Assembly: GCA_023544645.1 (NCBI GenBank)
Contig: JAMJFO010000024.1
Span: forward strand, 1 to 47,568
Origin: Desulfobulbaceae bacterium
Lineage (GTDB): Bacteria > Desulfobacterota > Desulfobulbia > Desulfobulbales > Desulfobulbaceae
Reading direction: 5' to 3'
DNA length: 47,568 nt
This document shows positions 30,437 through 39,574 of this stretch, in pieces. How positions within the stretch are numbered: the stretch's first letter is position 1; each line of letters begins with the position of its first letter. The position numbers and the translations under genes were made by a program. The notes under the pieces are model-generated. The model saw only the letters and a list, made by a program, of their open reading frames with translations. It was not told the origin of the DNA and did not search any database.

Positions 30437-30911
30437 TTCCCCTCAAAATTACCCATTCGGATGCAATTCGATAAAGTCGACCCCTTTGCATCTTCAACAA
30501 AAATCTGCATTACCCAGCACCAATAAATTTTCACAAAATTGCCGATATATATAAATACTATAGTGGAAAACAGACCCACTTGGTATGCGACAAATGGTCG
30601 CACGAAAGGGTGTTGCGTAAACCCGCCTTAAATGATTCTGAAGAGAAATAAACGAAAGAAAAGTCAGGATTATTCATCATTTGCAATCACCCCCATAATC
30701 ACAAACTTTGAAATATAACCGGAGGCAACCTGATATAATCTATTCCGGCTGACCAGAAACAATACTTGTCAAGTTTTCTGGAAGCTTCAACTTAACTATT
30801 TATAGTTAATTATAGCACCTGTTGGCGAAAAATAAAACATGGATGTCGATATTTATATCCGTTCATCCCTATTGTAGACCTCAATTATTTCAACCTCAGA
30901 AAGGAAATACC
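30437..30911. other. AT-rich intergenic region between the cytochrome and helicase genes
   Basis: About 475 bases have no supported gene. The region holds a small palindrome with an adjacent extended -10 on the - strand (30792-30817), described separately. It should contain the promoter of the cytochrome gene and anything driving the small + strand frame at 30912. Confidence 0.5.
30792..30817 (-). promoter_or_regulatory. Extended -10 with overlapping palindrome
   Basis: TTAACTAT (30792-30799) and ATAGTTAA (30802-30809) form a perfect inverted repeat with a 2-base gap. Overlapping it, the - strand reads TGCTATAAT (complement of 30809-30817), a perfect extended -10. No good -35 is seen, which extended -10 promoters may lack. 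Placed at the -10/start region, the palindrome could be a repressor operator. It would give the cytochrome gene a leader of about 380 bases. Confidence 0.35.
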
Positions 30912-31022
30912 ATGACAGAACAGAAAAACACAAAACCAAACGTGGCAGGAAATGCAAAATACGATTCTGGAAAATTCCTACAGAAACTGGTGGTTGTCCG
31001 CCTCCAGTGGTGGATGGAGTAA
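30912..31022 (+). CDS. Small hypothetical protein or gene remnant
   Basis: A 36-residue frame begins at ATG 30912, with a good Shine-Dalgarno AAGGA six bases upstream, and ends at TAA 31020-31022. It is hydrophilic and lysine-rich at first, then VVVRLQWWME. The strand is opposite to both neighbours. The well-placed ribosome site followed by an abrupt stop suggests either a true short peptide or the 5' stump of a gene cut by rearrangement next to the defence genes. I do not recognise it. Confidence 0.3.
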   Translation: MTEQKNTKPNVAGNAKYDSGKFLQKLVVVRLQWWME

Positions 31023-31089
31023 ACCTGTTGCACGAATACGGTTCCCGGAAAAAAGGTCGAAAATAAGTTGGAAAGTTTGCGCGACGCCG

Positions 31090-33900
31090 TCAGAGAAACG
31101 ATCTTTGACGATTGACCAGAACCCGCAAGATGGTATCCAATACCTCGTCGAGGTTACCGCCGATATCCTCGGCAAGGAAACGGAGGACGAAATACCCGTT
31201 TTCCTGCAGCAACCTGTCCTTTCGACGATCACGGCGATAAGCGGAAGGATCAGCCAGATGCTGGGCACCGTCAAGCTCGATCGCCAGGCGGGAATCGGTG
31301 TCGAGCAGATCGACCTCCATTCGTCCCCGTCCGTCGAAAGGGATAGGCAACTCCACATTCAAAAGAAATCTGCCGGCAGTTTGCGGCAGGGATTCCAGCC
31401 GCCGGTATAAAAACGCTTCGCTCGCGCTTCGGGCCCGGTCAACTCCTATGGCCCCGGGAGAGATCCGGGAGGTCGCATTGAGGAACAGGGTGGCAAGCGG
31501 CCTGTCCACCCCGTCGTGAATCAACCGCCGAACGCTGCCGGCATAATTTTGTTTCCAAAGCGGATCCGCTGGTAGCGCTACTTCGGCCGGCCAGCCGGGA
31601 GCAGCGCTGGCGGGGAGCTGAATAGTATAGCCGATCGCTTCATATCCCCGGCAGCGACGTTCAAACATTCTTGCCAGCATCGGCGCCTCGAGATCGGCGT
31701 AATCGTAGATCCTGACTTCGCGCTTACGGTCATGCAGACGGTGCAGACGCCCGGCATACTGGGCAATAATGCCCCGCCACGATACGGGCAGGGCAAGAAA
31801 CAGGGTATCCAGCCGAGCTTCGTCGAATCCTTCCCCGATAAAGCGGCCGGTTGCCAGCAGGACCCGATTCCCGTCTTCCGCAACCGCGGCCAGCCGATCC
31901 CTGGCAGCCTGCAACTGCCTTTTGCCCATGCCGCCCCGCAGGACGATTACCTGGCGGACTTCCCCTTGCAAGCGTTCTTCCAGCAATTTGAGATGTTCCC
32001 TGCGCTCGGTCAACACCAGCGGAAAGCGTCCTTGCCTGACCGCCTCCACGATATCCTCACAAAGTATCCGGTTCCGTTCATCATCCGCAATCAGCTCGCT
32101 GTACAACTGATGGAGCGGGACAGGGGCATCGGTGTCCGCCTCCAACCGGGAGGAAAACGAGGTCGGGCGAACCAGCACGGTATGGGCAAAGGGCCGCGCC
32201 AACGCCTCCTGCCTGGGTTCAACACGATACCGCACCGGCCCGCATTGCATGAATATAATCGGATGATGCCCATCCTTGCGGACCACGGTGGCGGACAGCC
32301 CGGTGACGAACCTGGCTTTGGCCCGCCTGGCGGCAAGCTCGAAGCTACGCGCCGACAGATGGTGACATTCATCCACCACCAGATGTCCGTAGTCACCGAC
32401 CAAATCATCGACCCGGCCCTTGCGCACCAGGCTCTGGATGACAGCAACATCCAGCGCGCCCGTTACCTTTCGGCGGCCTCCGCCGATGCGGCCAATATCC
32501 TCCATCGGCAAATCCAGGAAGGTCGATAAACGTTCAACCCACTGCTCCAGCAGCTGTCGCCGGTGGACCAGGACCAGGGTATTGACGCCGCGTTGGGCGA
32601 TAAGCCAGGCCGCGATAACCGTCTTGCCGAAGGCCGTTGTGGCCGACAAAACCCCTGTATCATGCGCCAGCATCGCCCTGGCGGCTGCCATCTGCCCGGG
32701 CCGCAACTCCCCTTGAAAGGCGACCGGGAGCGGTTTGCCCGGGCAGCGCGCATCACGAGTTTCCGGCCGCACCTGCAACTCCTCCAGCAGGCGCGTCACC
32801 TCTTCAAGGCAACCTCGCGGCAGGCCGATATGATGTGGATAGTCTTCGGCGCAGGCGATGATCCGTGGTGTGTTGTAGATCGACCGACGCATTGCCTGGG
32901 CCTTGTAGAATTCCGGATTCTGAAAGGCCGCCAGACGCAGCAACCGGTTGCGAAGGCCGGGAGGAAGTTCCTCCTTGGCCAGGTAGATCTGATCTTCCAG
33001 CACGAGTTCCAGGCCCTCGGGCAAGTTCGTAAGGGGCGGCTCTTTTCGCCGGCGCGAGGGTGACAGGGACCAGGGCGCCTTGTCGTCTTCCTCGTCTGTC
33101 GGTGCAAGACGGACACCGGTCACTCCGCCTTGCGATTCCGCCTGCCGGACGATTTCCTCCGCCTGCCCCAGACCGATTTTTTGGACGGAGGCCAGGAAGG
33201 CCCATTGGTCCGGGTAAGGAACAAAAGAATCGTCGAGAAAAAGGGAGTTGCCCCGGGCCCGAGATTCCTTCTGCAACGGCAGAGCGATAAGATTGCCCAG
33301 CCCCCCTTGGGGCAGAGTGTCCTGGTTGGGGATGAACCGGTCGTATGAATCAAAGCCGATATCAGGCCGCTTCGCCATGGTCTCGGTGAGGAGAGAGGAG
33401 GCCAGTTTCCGGGCCAGCGCCGCCGGCATCGGTTGCTGGAAAAAGAACCAAACATGGCCGCCGTTACCGGAACGCGACCGCTCCAATACCGCCGGCACCT
33501 GCAGGCGGCGACATGTTTCCAGGAAGGCTCCCACGTCTTTCCGCCAGTATTCCTTGTCAAAATCGACGGCAAGCAGGAAACAGCTCTCATCCAGCAACAT
33601 GGGATAGAGCCCCATGACAAATTCCCGGCCCGCCTCGTCCTGCCCGGAAAGATGCCAGCGGACCACTTCATCCGTCACCGGCAGAAACCGCTGATTGGGG
33701 CATTGAACACACTTCACCCTTCTCTTGTCGCACAGGCCCCGAACCCATTCGTTGGCACAGGCCGGCTGGTACCCAGCCTTACCGCTTTTCCGGCTCTCAA
33801 ACCGGCGGGGGTAGACATCTTCCCGGCCGCGAAAGAGACCGCGGAACAGACCAATCTTGACCTCCGCCGGCGAATTGTTATGCACAATGGACTCAACCAT
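31090..33900 (-). CDS. Primase-helicase-nuclease fusion (AEP-TOTE type, SF2, DUF559-like)
   Basis: This 936-residue protein joins three activities. Residues about 40-230 resemble the archaeo-eukaryotic primase domain of TOTE-type conflict proteins. It has a Cys cluster (C48, C57, C64, C67), the metal-binding DFD at 113-115, SGNGGH at 144-149 and the downstream GNLIALPLQ. Residues about 395-790 are an SF2 helicase with Walker A TTAFGKT (421-427), DECH (510-513), SAT (536-538) and a QYAGRLHR motif VI. Residues about 815-936 resemble a DUF559/VSR-like PD-(D/E)xK nuclease (EVD at 862-864, IELDGAQH at 874-881). It is the last gene of the block, 36 bases after the Pif1-like gene. A defence role is inferred; function is not shown. 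Confidence 0.85.
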   Translation of the reverse strand: MVESIVHNNSPAEVKIGLFRGLFRGREDVYPRRFESRKSGKAGYQPACANEWVRGLCDKRRVKCVQCPNQRFLPVTDEVVRWHLSGQDEAGREFVMGLYPMLLDESCFLLAVDFDKEYWRKDVGAFLETCRRLQVPAVLERSRSGNGGHVWFFFQQPMPAALARKLASSLLTETMAKRPDIGFDSYDRFIPNQDTLPQGGLGNLIALPLQKESRARGNSLFLDDSFVPYPDQWAFLASVQKIGLGQAEEIVRQAESQGGVTGVRLAPTDEEDDKAPWSLSPSRRRKEPPLTNLPEGLELVLEDQIYLAKEELPPGLRNRLLRLAAFQNPEFYKAQAMRRSIYNTPRIIACAEDYPHHIGLPRGCLEEVTRLLEELQVRPETRDARCPGKPLPVAFQGELRPGQMAAARAMLAHDTGVLSATTAFGKTVIAAWLIAQRGVNTLVLVHRRQLLEQWVERLSTFLDLPMEDIGRIGGGRRKVTGALDVAVIQSLVRKGRVDDLVGDYGHLVVDECHHLSARSFELAARRAKARFVTGLSATVVRKDGHHPIIFMQCGPVRYRVEPRQEALARPFAHTVLVRPTSFSSRLEADTDAPVPLHQLYSELIADDERNRILCEDIVEAVRQGRFPLVLTERREHLKLLEERLQGEVRQVIVLRGGMGKRQLQAARDRLAAVAEDGNRVLLATGRFIGEGFDEARLDTLFLALPVSWRGIIAQYAGRLHRLHDRKREVRIYDYADLEAPMLARMFERRCRGYEAIGYTIQLPASAAPGWPAEVALPADPLWKQNYAGSVRRLIHDGVDRPLATLFLNATSRISPGAIGVDRARSASEAFLYRRLESLPQTAGRFLLNVELPIPFDGRGRMEVDLLDTDSRLAIELDGAQHLADPSAYRRDRRKDRLLQENGYFVLRFLAEDIGGNLDEVLDTILRVLVNRQRSFL

Positions 33901-33936
33901 GAGTTCTCAATATGCAGCTATTGCCGCTGTTTATAG

Positions 33937-36417
33937 CTAATTCCCTTCCGCCAGGCTGTTAACATAATTCCGATGGGCAAAAACAAGCTTGATTTCACCG
34001 TATGAATAATCGTCACCCAGGGCTTTTTTGATTTCACCGAGAGTCGCGTCCTGCATGGCAACAATTTTTTGCTCGATAATCTGCTTTTTCTCCGCGTCAA
34101 CAAGCCTGATCACATCAAGCTTCCCCTGGTCGACGAAAAACCTCAGATGCCTTTCGATGGTAGACCTGACCAAGCCCCGCTTGGCGGCAATCCGTTCAAC
34201 GGACAACCCGGACATGAACATGGCAAAACTTATCTGTTTGGTATCGCTCCTGTCCGACCTTTGCTTTTCCGGCGCCGGCTTCCCTGCGGGTTCCGGAAGC
34301 GCGACATCTGTTATGCCGTGCTTTTTGCGGTATGCGGAAACAAGCGCTACCAGTTCTTCGCCGTATTTTTCGGCGGTCCGCGCCCCGATTCCATGTATCT
34401 CTTGCAAAGCCGTGAGAGTATCAGGCAGGTTGACGGCGATCTGAATGAGAACACGCTGGTGCAGAATGCGAAACATGGGAAGTCCGTCAGCCTGGCCCCT
34501 CGTGGTACGCCAGTTTTTTAACTCCTGGAATAATTCAGGATGACCGACATCCGCTTCAGAGTAAATTATTGACTCCGCCTTCTTCCCACCGCCGGGTTTA
34601 TAATTGATTTCCGCAGCGGAAATTGCCCGCAGGTAAGGGGCAGGAGCAAAACCATTCCGGCAGGATTGCACGGCGGCAAGTTTTATGACTGTTTCCTTGT
34701 GCAGGGTGTTCAGCGCGCTGCGTAAATTCCTGCCAAGCTCCTTGTTGTCGGTATCAATATGAACACCTTCCAGGAAAGCCATCAGAATTGCTTCAATTTT
34801 TTCTTGGAAATATCCGGATGCCCTGGTCGTTCTTTCCCGGATAACCGGATCTGATTCCGGCAAGGTATCCCGCCCAAGAAGCGCCTGAAGCTGGCGCTTA
34901 AAATTCTCGCCGACCACAAATATTTCCGTACTTGCCTTTTGTTGCAACGCAGGCAAATCAACAGCGCCGGGGAGGTGGACAACCTGAATATTTTTTGTCA
35001 ACAGCCGGACAAAACGGTTCAAGAGGGATTGTAAATCCTTACAATCAAAGCATGCCAGCAGCAGACGCTGCTGATAGGCGATTTTCGCCGCTGCCAATTG
35101 CTTTCTGGTGGGTGGATTGCGGGCCGCGTTATTGGTAAAATCCGCAACCGCCGCGTCTGTTTTAACAGCTTTGGATGAAATTGGTGTACTGAGCACCATG
35201 CCTTCCAATGTTTTGCACCGACTGAGCGCCACGTAGACCTGTCCGTGCGCAAAAGCTGCCCGGGCATCGATGATGGCTTTCTCAAAAGTCAGCCCCTGGC
35301 TTTTATGAATAGTAATGGCCCAGGCCGGTTTCAGGGGAAACTGACGAAAGACGCCGATCTTATTTTCAACAATATTCCCGGATTCAGGGTCAACCGAATA
35401 TTGAATGTTTTCCCAGTTGACCGGTTCAACAACTATATCTTCCGCATCGCCGGGACATTTAACCCGGATACTCTCGCTTGAAATCTTTGTTACCGCACCT
35501 ATCTTGCCGTTGTAGTACAACTTATCCGATGAGGAATCATTGCGGACAAACATTACCTGCGCCCTCTCTTTAAGCTCAAGCAACGCCGGGGCGGGATAAC
35601 TGTACTCAGGAAACTCTCCCTCAACCTCAGCTTCAAAACAGCGATTTTTCCCGGCTAATGCCGCAAGCCAGTCCTGGTTGATGGCATCCGCCCTGCGGTT
35701 ATGGGTGCAGAGGGTTATAAACCTTTCCCGATCTTTCAGTTCAATATCAGGCACATGGCGCTTGTTGAGCTCCCGCAGGGAAACATGATCCAGGTTATTG
35801 TTTCGTACCCGATTAAGGAGCTGGATGAAGACAGGATCTGATTGGCGGTAAATATGCTGCAGTTCAATGGGGATCAGTTCTGTCTGTTTGAGAGCATTGC
35901 TGCTGAAAAAATAAGGGGAATCATAATATTGTCGCAGGATGGCCCAGTCTTCTTCCTTGACCACCGGGGGAAGCTGGTGCAGATCACCGATCATCAGCAG
36001 TTGCACGCCGCCAAAAGGCTCATGACTGTGCCGATACCGGCGCAGAACCGCGTCCACGCCGTCAAGAAGGTCCGCGCGCACCATACTGATCTCATCAATC
36101 ACCAGCAGGTCGAGACTTTGCATGATCTCAACCTTTTCCTTTTTGATTTTTTTCCGGTGAATATGCTCGGCGCTCTCCTGTCCGGGTATGAACGGGCCGA
36201 AAGGCATCTGAAAAAAGGAGTGGATAGTGACGCCGCCCGCGTTGATGGCGGCAACCCCTGTTGGAGCGGTAACAATCATCCGCTTCGGCGTTATCTCTTT
36301 AACGCAGCGGAGAAAGGTTGTCTTCCCGGTACCGGCCTTGCCTGTCAAAAAAATATGGCAGCCCGTCTCCCTGATAAAGTCGCCGGCTAAGTGTAATTCC
36401 GGATTTTTCGGTTCCAT
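33937..36417 (-). CDS. Pif1-like helicase with HRDC and C-terminal HTH domains
   Basis: This 826-residue SF1B helicase has Walker A GKAGTGKT at 26-33, the Pif1-type APTGVAAINAGGVTIHSFF, DEIS at 108-111, GDLHQLPPV, and the C-terminal TIHKSQGLTFEKAIID and YVALSRCK motifs. After a linker, residues about 632-697 form an HRDC domain and 727-826 a RecQ/YpbB-type helix-turn-helix domain. Pif1 enzymes unwind forked DNA and G-quadruplexes, and HRDC adds binding to single strands or junctions. It starts 6 bases after the SNF2 gene and ends 36 bases before the primase-helicase gene, so it sits tightly inside one transcript. Pif1-HRDC-HTH proteins also occur alone, so a defence role rests on context. Confidence 0.9.
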   Translation of the reverse strand: MEPKNPELHLAGDFIRETGCHIFLTGKAGTGKTTFLRCVKEITPKRMIVTAPTGVAAINAGGVTIHSFFQMPFGPFIPGQESAEHIHRKKIKKEKVEIMQSLDLLVIDEISMVRADLLDGVDAVLRRYRHSHEPFGGVQLLMIGDLHQLPPVVKEEDWAILRQYYDSPYFFSSNALKQTELIPIELQHIYRQSDPVFIQLLNRVRNNNLDHVSLRELNKRHVPDIELKDRERFITLCTHNRRADAINQDWLAALAGKNRCFEAEVEGEFPEYSYPAPALLELKERAQVMFVRNDSSSDKLYYNGKIGAVTKISSESIRVKCPGDAEDIVVEPVNWENIQYSVDPESGNIVENKIGVFRQFPLKPAWAITIHKSQGLTFEKAIIDARAAFAHGQVYVALSRCKTLEGMVLSTPISSKAVKTDAAVADFTNNAARNPPTRKQLAAAKIAYQQRLLLACFDCKDLQSLLNRFVRLLTKNIQVVHLPGAVDLPALQQKASTEIFVVGENFKRQLQALLGRDTLPESDPVIRERTTRASGYFQEKIEAILMAFLEGVHIDTDNKELGRNLRSALNTLHKETVIKLAAVQSCRNGFAPAPYLRAISAAEINYKPGGGKKAESIIYSEADVGHPELFQELKNWRTTRGQADGLPMFRILHQRVLIQIAVNLPDTLTALQEIHGIGARTAEKYGEELVALVSAYRKKHGITDVALPEPAGKPAPEKQRSDRSDTKQISFAMFMSGLSVERIAAKRGLVRSTIERHLRFFVDQGKLDVIRLVDAEKKQIIEQKIVAMQDATLGEIKKALGDDYSYGEIKLVFAHRNYVNSLAEGN

Positions 36418-36423
36418 AGGCCG

Positions 36424-39400
36424 TTAATTTTGATAATCCCCTGCATATAAAAACATTTCGGCGTCCCGCAGCAATTCTTCCATCATGCTTTCGGGCACCG
36501 ACGGACATTGACTGACGCTTAATGATTTGGTGATGAGATCCGCTTCAGGCTGCGTCAACAGACCTTTGGGCAGGGCCTCGCCATACACCCAGACACCGGC
36601 CTCTCGCGGCTCCACCTGATCGTTTAGGCCGGCCCGGTCGGATGCCGCGGCAAGCAGCGAGGACAGAAGCAACTCCACGGCGCTGCTTGAGAGCTTCTGC
36701 CCCGCAAGGACCTGAGCGGCCTGAAACTTTTCCATGGCAACGCTCATTAACCTGGACGGCTTTGTATCATCCGTATCCCGAGCCGCATCATAATACGTCT
36801 GCCCGGCCGCCACAGGAGAAGCGGAACCCAGACGGGAAAGACCATTCAGGGTACGAAGGTCGATGACCGCGACCGGAACCGTTTCCGATGAGAGTTGAGC
36901 AGCCATACGGTCCGCATCCGCATCCACCTGGTCAATAACCGCCAGCAAACCGCCGCCCGAGCCGAGAATCCGTTCAATCCTGCTGCCGAAAGCATCCTGC
37001 AACTCCTCAACACTATGAGCAATGGCCTCTTCCAGGCGTTTATCAGGTTTATTCTCTCCTGCCCGGCCCTCACCTGAGCGTTCCGGAGTCGGATCAGCAG
37101 CCTCAACAAAATCCTGCTCATCTTCGATTACAGGTTCCGGCTTGTTGCCGCCCGCGTAATCAGGGAGATCCTCCAGTAAATTATCCAGCAATTTTCTGGA
37201 AACACCGACAACGTCTTCACAGGCATCCTCTGAAACGACATTATCAAAGAGATCCTTTTTATTTTTGACCATCTCGAGGATCCGCTCTTCATACGACCCA
37301 CTGGCGACCATGGTTATAATCTGCACTTTTCTGGTCTGGCCGAGTCGATGGACCCTGCCGTTGCGTTGCTCAAGAACCGCGGGGTTCCAGGGCACATCCA
37401 GGTTGACCAGGACCGACCCGCTCTGCAGATTCAAACCTACCCCGCCGGCATCCGTGGACAGGAAGACCTGCACGCTGTCGTCTTCCCGGAAACGATCCAT
37501 TAAGGCGCCTCGTTTGGCAGTAGGAACCCCGCCATGCAGACGGACATAACCGATGTTCATCCTCCGCAGTCGTTTTTCCACCATCCTGGTCATCAGCTCC
37601 CACTGTGAAAACACCACCGCTTTCAGTCCCGACTGTACACATGCCTCATCCAGGATTGCGGCAAGTTCATCGATTTTGGGAGATCCCTCGGTTTCCTTGT
37701 CAACCAGACCGGCTGCATTGCAGGCCATTCGCGCCTGTTGCAAGGCAGCCATCAGCCGATTCTGTTCGGTAGGCGTCAAGGGGCGGCGCTGGGCAATCTG
37801 CCCGAGATTCCCGGCAGCGCTCATGGCAGAGTCGTGCAACTCCATCTGCTTAGCAGTCATTTCGATATCAAGGCGCTGCTCTATTCTGTCCGGCAGCTGA
37901 TCGTGAACCAACCGCCGGTCGCGCCGGAGCATGACCGGCGCCAGGCGCTTCCGGAGCACGGAAAGGTTGCGGTACCCCAGCACCTTGCCCCGCTCATCGG
38001 TCAAATGAAAGTCGATCATATACTTCCACAGAGGCCCAAGGACACCGGGGTCAACTACCTGCATCAGGCTGTACAGCTCTTCCAGCCGATTCTCCAGCGG
38101 AGTGCCGGACAGAACAAAAGCGTATCTGCTTGGTATAAGCTTGACCGCCGAGGCGATTTTGGTGCGCCAGTTTTTTATGCGCTGGGCCTCATCCAGGATA
38201 ATCAGATCCGGCCGCAGACTTTCGTTAATAACAGAAAGGTCCCGCAGGATAAGCTCATAATTGATAATATGGAAGGTGTCCTGACCGCGATACTGCACGC
38301 CGCGTTTTGCCGGCGGCCCCTGGATGATCTGGCAGGAGAAATCAGTAAATTTACCGATTTCTCTCGCCCATTGCTGCTTCAGGGAAGCGGGACAGATAAT
38401 GAGAATCTTCCGGACATTTTCACATGTACACAGCCAGGCCGCTGCGCTGATGGCCTGGAGGGTTTTACCGAGCCCCATGTCATCAGCCAGCAGGGCCCGG
38501 CCGGTTCCAGCCAGAAAGGCTGTTCCTTCAACCTGGTAGGGATAAAGCCTGGCACGAACTCCCGGGACCCTGCCGCTTGATCGAATCCGGCCGCGAATCT
38601 CCTGCGACCGTATTGTATGCGCATCATCGGCAGCAAGCTTGCGCGCATGCGCAACGGCATCTTCGCCGATGTGAATATCACCCCGTTCGTCGGCGATTTC
38701 CGTAAACCGGAAAAAATCATCAGGAACACGACCGGTAAAGCTTCCGGATGCATCAAAATAGTCATTCAGGATAGACTGGACGTTTTCCGGAACAACCGGA
38801 GGCCGATGCAGGCGGACCTGTGGGGCATTTTCAACATCCCAGGCAAGATAGACATATGAAAAGGGGGCGGGTTGCCCCTGCAATTCGCCATAATTTTTCT
38901 CTTTTCGAATCTTATGCAGCACAGCTTCAATGTGCTTGCAGGTGCCCAATTGATTGCCAGCAAAGTCAGGACAATTACAATAATTAGCCCGGCGATGGAG
39001 ACTGCGGATAGTAACACGGTAACTTTTCGGAAAATGGGTGGATGACTTGATGGATGCGGCCCGCCAGACACCGAACCACGGTTCTCCGCTGGTTGGCTCG
39101 ACCTGCACCTCCGAACGACCCCGCTTGACCCGTTCTTTTATGGCGCTGTCGGCTGCGCCAAGAAGTTCATTTACCTCACCGCATTGGTCGGCATAAGCGA
39201 AAAGCACTGCCGTAATATGTCTGCAAACAGACTGCCCCTGATCATCATTACAGCTGCACCGGAAAGCAAGGTCATCCTCCTCGGTCAGCCGAACTTCAAC
39301 ATCGCAGGGAAGGTCCGAGTCAGTATCCTCTACCTGCCCCCAGAGCAAAGTATGATCCTGATCTACCTCAATTACCCGGTTCTCCTTATAATAATTGAGT

Positions 39401-39492
39401 CCCCGGCGAATAGCTTCAGCATCCGCGATTGCCTGTAAATCTTCTCCGTCAAAAAAATACGGGTCTTTATCGTGTGTATTTACTTGAGTCAT
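36424..39492 (-). CDS. SNF2-family ATPase with two SWIM zinc fingers
   Basis: This 1,022-residue Swi2/Snf2 motor has two N-terminal SWIM-type zinc fingers: C79/C81/C90/H92 and C172/C174/C185/H187 (NCPDF...CKH). The ATPase has DDMGLGKT at 337-344, DEAQ at 434-437 and a C-terminal helicase lobe ending in QRNGRVHRLGQTRKV. An acidic linker and an alpha-helical tail of about 250 residues follow. Snf2 enzymes move along double-stranded DNA and remodel bound proteins. It lies 82 bases downstream of jetD and 6 bases upstream of the Pif1 gene, with a promoter candidate in the jetD gap. Confidence 0.9.
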   Translation of the reverse strand: MTQVNTHDKDPYFFDGEDLQAIADAEAIRRGLNYYKENRVIEVDQDHTLLWGQVEDTDSDLPCDVEVRLTEEDDLAFRCSCNDDQGQSVCRHITAVLFAYADQCGEVNELLGAADSAIKERVKRGRSEVQVEPTSGEPWFGVWRAASIKSSTHFPKSYRVTIRSLHRRANYCNCPDFAGNQLGTCKHIEAVLHKIRKEKNYGELQGQPAPFSYVYLAWDVENAPQVRLHRPPVVPENVQSILNDYFDASGSFTGRVPDDFFRFTEIADERGDIHIGEDAVAHARKLAADDAHTIRSQEIRGRIRSSGRVPGVRARLYPYQVEGTAFLAGTGRALLADDMGLGKTLQAISAAAWLCTCENVRKILIICPASLKQQWAREIGKFTDFSCQIIQGPPAKRGVQYRGQDTFHIINYELILRDLSVINESLRPDLIILDEAQRIKNWRTKIASAVKLIPSRYAFVLSGTPLENRLEELYSLMQVVDPGVLGPLWKYMIDFHLTDERGKVLGYRNLSVLRKRLAPVMLRRDRRLVHDQLPDRIEQRLDIEMTAKQMELHDSAMSAAGNLGQIAQRRPLTPTEQNRLMAALQQARMACNAAGLVDKETEGSPKIDELAAILDEACVQSGLKAVVFSQWELMTRMVEKRLRRMNIGYVRLHGGVPTAKRGALMDRFREDDSVQVFLSTDAGGVGLNLQSGSVLVNLDVPWNPAVLEQRNGRVHRLGQTRKVQIITMVASGSYEERILEMVKNKKDLFDNVVSEDACEDVVGVSRKLLDNLLEDLPDYAGGNKPEPVIEDEQDFVEAADPTPERSGEGRAGENKPDKRLEEAIAHSVEELQDAFGSRIERILGSGGGLLAVIDQVDADADRMAAQLSSETVPVAVIDLRTLNGLSRLGSASPVAAGQTYYDAARDTDDTKPSRLMSVAMEKFQAAQVLAGQKLSSSAVELLLSSLLAAASDRAGLNDQVEPREAGVWVYGEALPKGLLTQPEADLITKSLSVSQCPSVPESMMEELLRDAEMFLYAGDYQN

Positions 39493-39515
39493 ACCTCATC
39501 CCAAATTCACAAATT

Positions 39516-39545
39516 ATTATAGACAGTTATTCCAGTTCCTTCCAA
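39516..39545 (-). promoter_or_regulatory. Probable promoter of the SNF2-Pif1-primase/helicase unit
   Basis: On the - strand TTGGAA (complement of 39540-39545), 18 bases, then a perfect TATAAT (complement of 39516-39521). The start codon follows 23 bases later, so the leader would be very short. It separates the helicase trio from the jet operon, though read-through from jetD is also possible since no terminator is seen between them. Confidence 0.55.
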
Positions 39546-39574
39546 CAAGCCAAGCTGCGTTATTCGCCTGTGGT

